A stretch of DNA of 20,350 nt. Origin: a virus. The notes beneath the pieces were generated by a model. It had not been told where the DNA came from, did not search any database, and saw nothing but the letters and a program-made list of their open reading frames with translations. The position numbers were made by a program, and so were the translations under genes. Below are positions 15,570-20,350 of this stretch, piece by piece. The stretch covers positions 1-20,350 of the IMG/VR virus record IMGVR_UViG_3300044859_001695; one strand, given 5' to 3'. The number at the start of each line of letters is the position of its first letter. The first letter of the stretch is position 1.

Positions 15570-15905
15570 GGCGCTGTTTGGTCGAGGTTGCTCGACTCCC
15601 ATTGAGATTGCCGAGGTAAGGCTCGTTGCCATCAGAACTTGGGTGCCAAAGGTCATGGCTAACTTAAGGCTTAAATGATCGAGGCTCTGTGAAAAAGATA
15701 CAACCTCAACTCATAGGATCTGGTCTAACCACAGATCACTAGGGTACCGTTGATAGATGCGAATGCTGTTTAAGGGGGTACAGGTCAACCGCCTCCGTTC
15801 TGTATTCAATACAGTGAAAGACTTTGGTAGATGGTGGTGCAACTCGGATGAAGCACAACTCTTTTCGCCCGGCGGACGGGCGAATTGTGGCAGATTAATC
15901 TGGAT
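15570..15905 (+). ncRNA. Candidate structured noncoding RNA of unknown class
   Basis: This stretch is visibly richer in G and C than its surroundings (about half G+C in 15841-15900) and dense in perfect hairpins. They include GTCGAG/CTCGAC (15581-15596); GTTGCCAT paired with ATGGC-T-AAC, enclosing TTGG-GTG-CCAA (about 15625-15662); GAGG/CCTC with inner TGT/ACA (15681-15707); GATCTG/CAGATC (15717-15737); GTACC/GGTAC (15744-15781); CTGTA/TACAG (15800-15814); and TTCGCCCG/CGGGCGAA with loop GCGGA (about 15864-15884), extended by CACAA/TTGTG. Loops read on the plus strand are A-rich (GAAAAAGAT, GTGAAAGAC), which favours this strand as the RNA. It follows the nuclease gene, so it may be transcribed from that operon or from its own promoter. 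I see no hallmarks of tRNA, tmRNA, RNase P, group I or group II introns. Ends are approximate. Confidence 0.6.
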
Positions 15906-15915
15906 GAATCATTAG

Positions 15916-15954
15916 AAAAGAAAAAAAATATAACTTGAACGAAGTGAAAGTTAT
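15916..15954 (-). terminator. Intrinsic terminator of the gp26 operon
   Basis: Read leftward, the minus strand has ATAACTT paired with AAGTTAT (15930-15954), then eight T residues (15921-15928) and four more after one C. This is a standard intrinsic terminator layout, although the stem is A/T-rich. A second perfect hairpin, AGATGTAC-TTC-GTACATCT (15955-15973), lies just before it. It ends the minus-strand transcript that carries gp26 and the 75-residue gene, and shields the RNA candidate from antisense read-through. Confidence 0.75.
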
Positions 15955-15973
15955 AGATGTACGAAGTACATCT
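15955..15973. repeat. Perfect hairpin next to the terminator
   Basis: AGATGTAC, GAA, GTACATCT form an 8-bp stem with a 3-base loop. The ACGAAGT at its centre also occurs in the loop of the adjoining terminator hairpin, 22 bases away, so the two may derive from one repeated element. Confidence 0.7.
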
Positions 15974-15992
15974 CCCTAATAACAATAGTAAT

Positions 15993-16220
15993 TTAAAAGA
16001 ATGGGAGGCCCGATTTATTTGTGGTTTCCATATTACTTTTAATTAATTCCATAATATGTTTTCTATCCATGGGACTAAGATGTACTATTTCACTATATGT
16101 AATCCCACCTCTCATATACCAACACATTTCAATTAAATTTTTATTAATGGCTTTTGAATCTGAATCCATTTCATCTAATAATTCAACAATTTTTTCATTA
16201 CTTAGATTCAAAAGCCTCAT
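15993..16220 (-). CDS. Small tail/baseplate assembly protein with WYMRGG motif
   Basis: The 75-residue protein starts inside the stop of gp26: ATGA shares bases, which implies translational coupling. Residues about 33-50 read CWYMRGGITYSEIVHLSP, then DRKHIMELIKSN and a C-terminal ETTNKSGLPFF. This arrangement (helix, YMRGG turn, DR helix, Thr-x-Lys-x-Gly-x-x-x-F end) resembles small proteins encoded next to hub-assembly genes in marine T4-like phages, as I recall them. It may be a chaperone acting with gp26, perhaps filling the role of T4 gp51. I cannot prove that homology. The overlap with gp26 and the terminator downstream make it a real gene. Confidence 0.7.
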   Translation of the reverse strand: MRLLNLSNEKIVELLDEMDSDSKAINKNLIEMCWYMRGGITYSEIVHLSPMDRKHIMELIKSNMETTNKSGLPFF

Positions 16221-17077
16221 TCGAAAAAATGACTAGTCTCAAAATTTAACTCAGTGGTATATTCTTTTTCACATTCTTCATTTTGACAAATTAATTTAAC
16301 AACTTTTTGTTGTTCTATTTCTTTATTAATAGTTTCTATTCTTTGCTTTACTGTTTCCCATATATTTTTTTCGCAATTTGTAAAAAATTCCTGAATTAAT
16401 GCTTCATTGGTCACCACTTGCTCTGTATTATTAGCATTAATTTTTATGGCACTGACAGCTTTACTTAAATTATCTACAGTTAAAGTTAATAGCCTGTTGA
16501 ATAGTTCAGTAAATTGTTTTGTTTTTTCATCTTCTGAGATTTTTTCATCACCAACTATAGCCAGTAATCTTTGTTGTTCATACAATTTCATACTTAAATT
16601 ATTATAAGTTTTATAGTTTTGTGGTTTTAAATAGAACTCTAGATCATTTATTTTTATGGTAGTATCATAGTCTGGGCATACATTAAATTTGTCAATAATT
16701 GCACTAAGATTAATAGCATGCTCATTTTTGTTTTTACAATGTGGGCAGATGCTAAAAAATTCCATAGAGTTGCCATATGTAGCTTGTCTAATGCTTATTA
16801 AAATTGTATCTAAATCTACCATGGGCATTTCCCATGCATTTTTAATAGAAGGGATACAGCTATGTATTACCTCAACTGTTCCTTGGCCGTTCATTAAAGC
16901 ATCTGGTGTTTTAAATAATATTTCATCTTTTGCAGTCATGGAAAATACGGCTAATTCGTTATTAGGTGGCATTTCCAAACTGCCAGTGGGATAAAACCTA
17001 CCTTTACTGGGTAGTTTTATATAAATTTGTGGCTGTCTAAAGTATTGGCGTAATGGATTTGTTGAACTGTCAGTCAT
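16217..17077 (-). CDS. gp26: Baseplate hub assembly protein gp26-like
   Basis: The 286-residue protein begins with a short disordered stretch, then IYIKLPSKGRFYP and a GQGTVEVIHSCIPSIKNAWE block. CPHC at residues 111-114 and C264/C269 near the C-terminus could form a split zinc site. Its second half has predicted helices, including SMKLYEQQRLLAIVG and a Lys/Glu-rich segment. Marine T4-like phages carry proteins of this kind annotated as hub subunit gp26, which in T4 is needed to assemble the central hub and is about 208 residues. The assignment rests on overall resemblance and on context with the coupled small gene and nearby tail genes. It is divergent from the tape-measure gene across 61 bases. 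Confidence 0.65.
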   Translation of the reverse strand: MTDSSTNPLRQYFRQPQIYIKLPSKGRFYPTGSLEMPPNNELAVFSMTAKDEILFKTPDALMNGQGTVEVIHSCIPSIKNAWEMPMVDLDTILISIRQATYGNSMEFFSICPHCKNKNEHAINLSAIIDKFNVCPDYDTTIKINDLEFYLKPQNYKTYNNLSMKLYEQQRLLAIVGDEKISEDEKTKQFTELFNRLLTLTVDNLSKAVSAIKINANNTEQVVTNEALIQEFFTNCEKNIWETVKQRIETINKEIEQQKVVKLICQNEECEKEYTTELNFETSHFFE

Positions 17078-17089
17078 TATAATTGATCC

Positions 17090-17097
17090 GATAAATA
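17090..17097 (+). promoter_or_regulatory. Late-promoter-like octamer before the tape-measure gene
   Basis: GATAAATA on the plus strand is one mismatch from TATAAATA. It lies in the 61-base divergent gap, 41 bases before the ATG at 17139, so it could drive the tape-measure and portal genes late in infection. No comparable octamer is obvious on the minus strand for gp26. Confidence 0.4.
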
Positions 17098-17138
17098 ATA
17101 TTAGTACTTATCCAAAAAATACTGGACAAATTAGAAAT

Positions 17139-19247
17139 ATGGCAGCAATTGACGACCAAATTCAACAGCTTGCAAACAGTTTACAAATAACTGGCAATGC
17201 ATTTAATGACTTATTAGCTGGACTTGTTCAAGTTAACAATGCCAACCAAGCTGCAGCAAATAGTACTTTAAAAAATGTAAATGCAAGAACAATTGAAAAT
17301 GAGTTATTACAGAAGCGTGAGGAGCGTGAGCAAGCTGTAATAAAAGCAATGACTACCTTCGGTAGTAGTTTAGGTAGATCTATCAGTGGGTTAGGTAGTT
17401 TTAGTTCAGCTTTATATAGCGCAACTACGGTATTTGACACAGCAAGAATTACTTTAGATACATTTAATGACATATTCAAAGCTGTAACTAAAATTGTTGC
17501 AGATAGTATGGGAATTTTTAGATTTTTTTCCGGAGCAGGAGATGTATTAAAAAATATTGCTGATAGTGGTGTTGAGTTAGCTATAAATGCTTTAAAGAAT
17601 AGAATAGAACAAGCAAGAATTATTACTGATACATTTCAAAGTTTATCTAAATCTGGTGCAACTTTTGGTGGATCTATTGCACAGCTAACAGATGCAGCTA
17701 AAGGTGCAGGGATTAATTTGCAAGAATTTGGAAGATTTATAACAGCCAATGTACAAAATTTAGTAGGATATGGGGCTAGTATTAGTCAAAGTGCGAAAAT
17801 TGTTGGGCAATTAACTAGAACAGTGGGAGAGTTGGATCCTGCATTATTGGCAATGAAAGGAAGTTTAGGTGTTTTAGCTGAAAGTACTACAGAATATCTT
17901 GCATTACAGCGAATGATAGGAAGAAACGAACTGAATGATTCTAGATCAACTTCTGAAGCAGTAAGGCAATATATAAGAATGCAAAATGAATTAACAGAAA
18001 TTACAGGTCGCAATGCTGGTGAACAAAGACTGGCAGAACAAAGACGCAGAGAAGTTGCAGCTTATCAGATGGCTATGGACAAATTAGAAAAGGAAGATAG
18101 GATTCGTGCTTCTGGTGTATTTGAAATTTTTGATCAATTTGGGGCTGATTTTTCTGCTGCAATGCAGGAATATTTTGCAAACAATGGACAAATGATAAAT
18201 GCTCAAAATATAACATTTGCTACTAATAATAGAGAACTTTTTGATATGGGTGTTGCTATGTTGGGCACTATAAGACAGCCCACTGAGCAGTTCAAAACAT
18301 CTATTGGAAAAATTGCCCAAGATTTTAGTCCGGCGTTAAGAGCACAACAATCAATGTTAGATCAACAAGGAATGAATATGCTAGCGGCAAGTAAGGTTGG
18401 TGGGCCTGTTGTAGAAATGCAGGGTAGAGTTGCTGCCGCTTTTAATAAATTTATAGTAAATTTTGAAAATTTGGATAAAATTCTTGACAGAGTAAGACAG
18501 GAAGCAGAGGGAGCAGGCAGACCTGGACAAACTGAGAGAACTATAGCAGATTCTATAAAAATACAAAATGAATTAAAAGCAAAATTAGATGACTTGGCAG
18601 TAAAAAATATACAAACTCTGCCTACAATAATTCAAGCTGTGGACAAAATATCTACAAAACTAGTAGAATTTGAATCTGGCATTGCCGATGTTGCAAACGC
18701 AATAATCAGGGGTGATGGGGTAATACCTGCATTAAAGGAATTTAAAAATAAATTAAAAGAAACTATAGAAATTCTTTTTGATGGATCTGGTGGGCAGCGG
18801 CCACCAGCTGCATTACCCCCAACACCGCGTGGTGTTGTAGCTGGTATGTCCGAAGAACAACTTACCGCTAGACTTGCGGAATTACAAGAAAAGATTACTA
18901 CTTTACGCGAAGTAAGAACACAAGAGACTGATCCAGCGCAAGAAGCTGAATTTGGTAGACAACTAATCCAACTCAGAACAGAGATTGCAACAATTAATAG
19001 ACAGAGACAGGCCAATAATCCCCCGGGTCAGCAGGAAGGTGGTATTGCCACTGAGCCAACTATAGTAGGTGAGAATAATCAACCTGAAGCAGTTATCCCA
19101 TTAGCTAGAGGTTCTATACCTTTAAATATTAATTTTGACCCAATGTTAAGGATTCTAGAACAACAAAGAGAGTATTTAGAAGAAATATTAAGTGCAACTG
19201 AAGACAATTCAGATTATTTAGAACGCATTTACCACGCAACTGCCTAA
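17139..19247 (+). CDS. Tail tape-measure-like protein
   Basis: The 702-residue protein is mostly helical and Ala/Gln/Ile-rich. Central stretches such as MGIFRFFSGAGDVLKNIADS and GGSIAQLTDAAKGAGINLQE are typical of tape-measure proteins. A Pro-rich linker (about 550-562) leads to a coiled coil (about 570-627). Then comes GGIATEPTIVGENNQPEAVI followed by PLARG; a G-G-I-x-x-x-P-x-x-x-G-E...E-A-V-I-P-L motif is widespread near tape-measure C-termini. It ends with a helical tail. The protein would fill the tube lumen and set tail length, as gp29 does in T4 (590 residues). At about 1.5 angstrom per residue it predicts a tail near 100 nm. The sequence is not obviously T4 gp29-like, so I call the role rather than the ortholog. 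The portal gene follows after 33 bases. Confidence 0.75.
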   Translation: MAAIDDQIQQLANSLQITGNAFNDLLAGLVQVNNANQAAANSTLKNVNARTIENELLQKREEREQAVIKAMTTFGSSLGRSISGLGSFSSALYSATTVFDTARITLDTFNDIFKAVTKIVADSMGIFRFFSGAGDVLKNIADSGVELAINALKNRIEQARIITDTFQSLSKSGATFGGSIAQLTDAAKGAGINLQEFGRFITANVQNLVGYGASISQSAKIVGQLTRTVGELDPALLAMKGSLGVLAESTTEYLALQRMIGRNELNDSRSTSEAVRQYIRMQNELTEITGRNAGEQRLAEQRRREVAAYQMAMDKLEKEDRIRASGVFEIFDQFGADFSAAMQEYFANNGQMINAQNITFATNNRELFDMGVAMLGTIRQPTEQFKTSIGKIAQDFSPALRAQQSMLDQQGMNMLAASKVGGPVVEMQGRVAAAFNKFIVNFENLDKILDRVRQEAEGAGRPGQTERTIADSIKIQNELKAKLDDLAVKNIQTLPTIIQAVDKISTKLVEFESGIADVANAIIRGDGVIPALKEFKNKLKETIEILFDGSGGQRPPAALPPTPRGVVAGMSEEQLTARLAELQEKITTLREVRTQETDPAQEAEFGRQLIQLRTEIATINRQRQANNPPGQQEGGIATEPTIVGENNQPEAVIPLARGSIPLNINFDPMLRILEQQREYLEEILSATEDNSDYLERIYHATA

Positions 19248-19280
19248 TTAGGTTAAATAAACGATAAAGACAAATATACT

Positions 19281-20350
19281 ATGAGCTGGAAAAAATATTT
19301 TCGTACTGTGAATACAGCAGGCACTTTGAGCCCAGTAAATGGCGGTCAGCCTAATAATATGGGGTTTAAAAATTATCAAAGTAATTTGCCAGAGGTATAC
19401 ACTGGGCATCCAAATCGTATTGAGCGTTATAATCAATATGAACAAATGGACATGGATAGTGAGATTAACGCAGCTTTAGATATTCTATCAGAATTTAGTA
19501 CACAAGCCAGTCAGGAAAATGGTAGTCCATTTCAATTTTTCTGGCGTGAGCAACCTACAGACAATGAAGTTAAGATCATAAAAGAACAATTAACACAGTG
19601 GTGTACACTAAATGAACTTAACGAACGAGTATTTAAAATATTTAGAAATACAATAAAATACGGTGATCAAGTCTTTTTACGAGACCCAGAAACATTTAAA
19701 TTGTATTGGGTCGAAATGAGTAAAGTCACAAAAGTTATTGTAAATGAAGCTGAAGGCAAAAAACCAGAACAATATATTGTAAAAGACATAGGGCCTAATT
19801 TCGAGAACTTAACTGCTACTACTATAAATGCTACAGATATTAGTGTAAATCATCCGCAAGTTGGTGGGCCTAGTGGTGCATATATACAACCTAAAACTCC
19901 GTATAGTGGTGGTTCTAGATTTAGCAATGCACAAAATGAAAGCACAATTAATGCAGAACATGTTGTACATATTAGTCTGACTGAAGGATTAGACTTCAGT
20001 TGGCCTTTTGGTAATAGTGTTTTGGAAAATGTGTTTAAGGTATTCAAACAAAAAGAATTACTTGAAGACGCAATTATAATTTATAGGATACAACGAGCAC
20101 CAGAGCGTAGAATGTTTAAAATAGATGTAGGTAATATGCCCAGTCACATGGCCATGGCATTTGTTGAGCGTGTAAAAAATGAGATCAGTCAACGCCGTAT
20201 ACCTACTCAGACTGGTGGTGGACAAAACATGATGGATGCAACTTATAATCCACTATCCACTAATGAAGATTATTTTTTCCCTATTACTGAAGGTGGTAGA
20301 GGTAGTAGTGTTGAGATTTTACAAGGTGGACAAAATCTAGGTGAAATTAC
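19281..20350 (+). CDS. gp20: Portal vertex protein gp20, 3' part missing
   Basis: The portal is the dodecameric ring at one capsid vertex through which DNA is packaged and to which the neck attaches. The visible 356 residues carry the core family blocks: YNQYEQMDMDSEINAALDIL near residue 50, WREQPTDNEVKII, FKIFRNTIKYGDQVFLRDPE, and from about 267 IIYRIQRAPERRMFKIDVGN followed by MPSHMAM. The right edge falls after EILQGGQNLGEI, a conserved stretch past the middle of the protein; T4 gp20 has 524 residues. The ATG at 19281 follows the tape-measure stop by 33 bases. ATAAAG is the only weak purine stretch before it. Late promoter candidates nearby are poor, so it may be co-transcribed with the tape-measure gene. 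Confidence 0.93.
   Translation, partial: MSWKKYFRTVNTAGTLSPVNGGQPNNMGFKNYQSNLPEVYTGHPNRIERYNQYEQMDMDSEINAALDILSEFSTQASQENGSPFQFFWREQPTDNEVKIIKEQLTQWCTLNELNERVFKIFRNTIKYGDQVFLRDPETFKLYWVEMSKVTKVIVNEAEGKKPEQYIVKDIGPNFENLTATTINATDISVNHPQVGGPSGAYIQPKTPYSGGSRFSNAQNESTINAEHVVHISLTEGLDFSWPFGNSVLENVFKVFKQKELLEDAIIIYRIQRAPERRMFKIDVGNMPSHMAMAFVERVKNEISQRRIPTQTGGGQNMMDATYNPLSTNEDYFFPITEGGRGSSVEILQGGQNLGEI

Noticed and set aside
15841-15900. CRISPR array or phage attachment site in the hairpin-rich region
   Set aside because: There are no regularly spaced direct repeats, no integrase gene and no tRNA fragment.
15570-15905. tmRNA, RNase P RNA or a self-splicing intron
   Set aside because: I see no alanyl acceptor and T-loop, no tag reading frame with a typical Ala-Ala end, no RNase P P4 core, no group I P7 core and no group II domain V.
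15757-15915. A 52-codon plus-strand reading frame (ATG to TAG) inside the RNA candidate, starting MRMLFKG
   Set aside because: It has no ribosome binding site, its codons follow the G+C-rich hairpins rather than the genome's usage, it includes both arms of the strongest stem, and I recognise no motif. A frame of this length is expected by chance in this base composition. It remains an alternative if the RNA idea fails.
18632-19015. A 127-codon minus-strand frame opposite the tape-measure gene
   Set aside because: It is the longest antisense frame but is Ser/Cys/Leu-rich with no motif and mirrors the coding pattern of the tape-measure gene.

Overview
This window is a piece of a T4-like (contractile-tailed) bacteriophage genome. 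It is AT-rich apart from one island. It holds many recognisable T4 core genes: baseplate wedge gp53, gp25 and gp6, central spike gp5, late sigma factor gp55, recombination nuclease gp47/gp46, hub-assembly protein gp26 and portal gp20. Low GC, large wedge proteins and a gp55 with an N-terminal extension fit marine T4-like phages of the pelagiphage/cyanophage type. An AT-rich marine alphaproteobacterial host is plausible but is an inference.

Layout. Positions 1-11177 are one long minus-strand baseplate operon, read right to left: a tail-tube/baseplate protein (gp48/gp54-like role), gp53, a 910-residue hub candidate in the gp27 position, gp5 with a C-terminal muramidase-like domain, gp25, gp6, and a large structural protein that runs off the left edge. 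At 11178-11319 a divergent control region separates this operon from a plus-strand operon for late transcription and recombination: gp55, gp47, gp46 and a PD-(D/E)XK nuclease (11320-15566). This is followed by about 340 bases of GC-richer, hairpin-dense, apparently noncoding DNA (about 15570-15905). It is the best candidate here for something undescribed: a structured RNA I cannot assign to a known class. A clear intrinsic terminator facing left (15916-15954) ends a short minus-strand operon, gp26 plus a 75-residue protein with a WYMRGG motif. From 17139 rightward run a tape-measure-like protein and the portal gp20, cut by the right edge.

How the parts work together. gp55 redirects host RNA polymerase to late promoters whose T4 form is TATAAATA. 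That exact octamer lies before gp25, and one-mismatch variants lie before gp6, the gp48-like gene, gp55 itself and the tape-measure gene. gp46/47 and the PD-(D/E)XK nuclease would process recombination intermediates during replication. The late genes build the portal, tape-measure-bearing tail and baseplate. The gp55 gene also has a good sigma70-type promoter (TTGACA, 17 bases, TATAAG), which lets it be made before the late programme starts.
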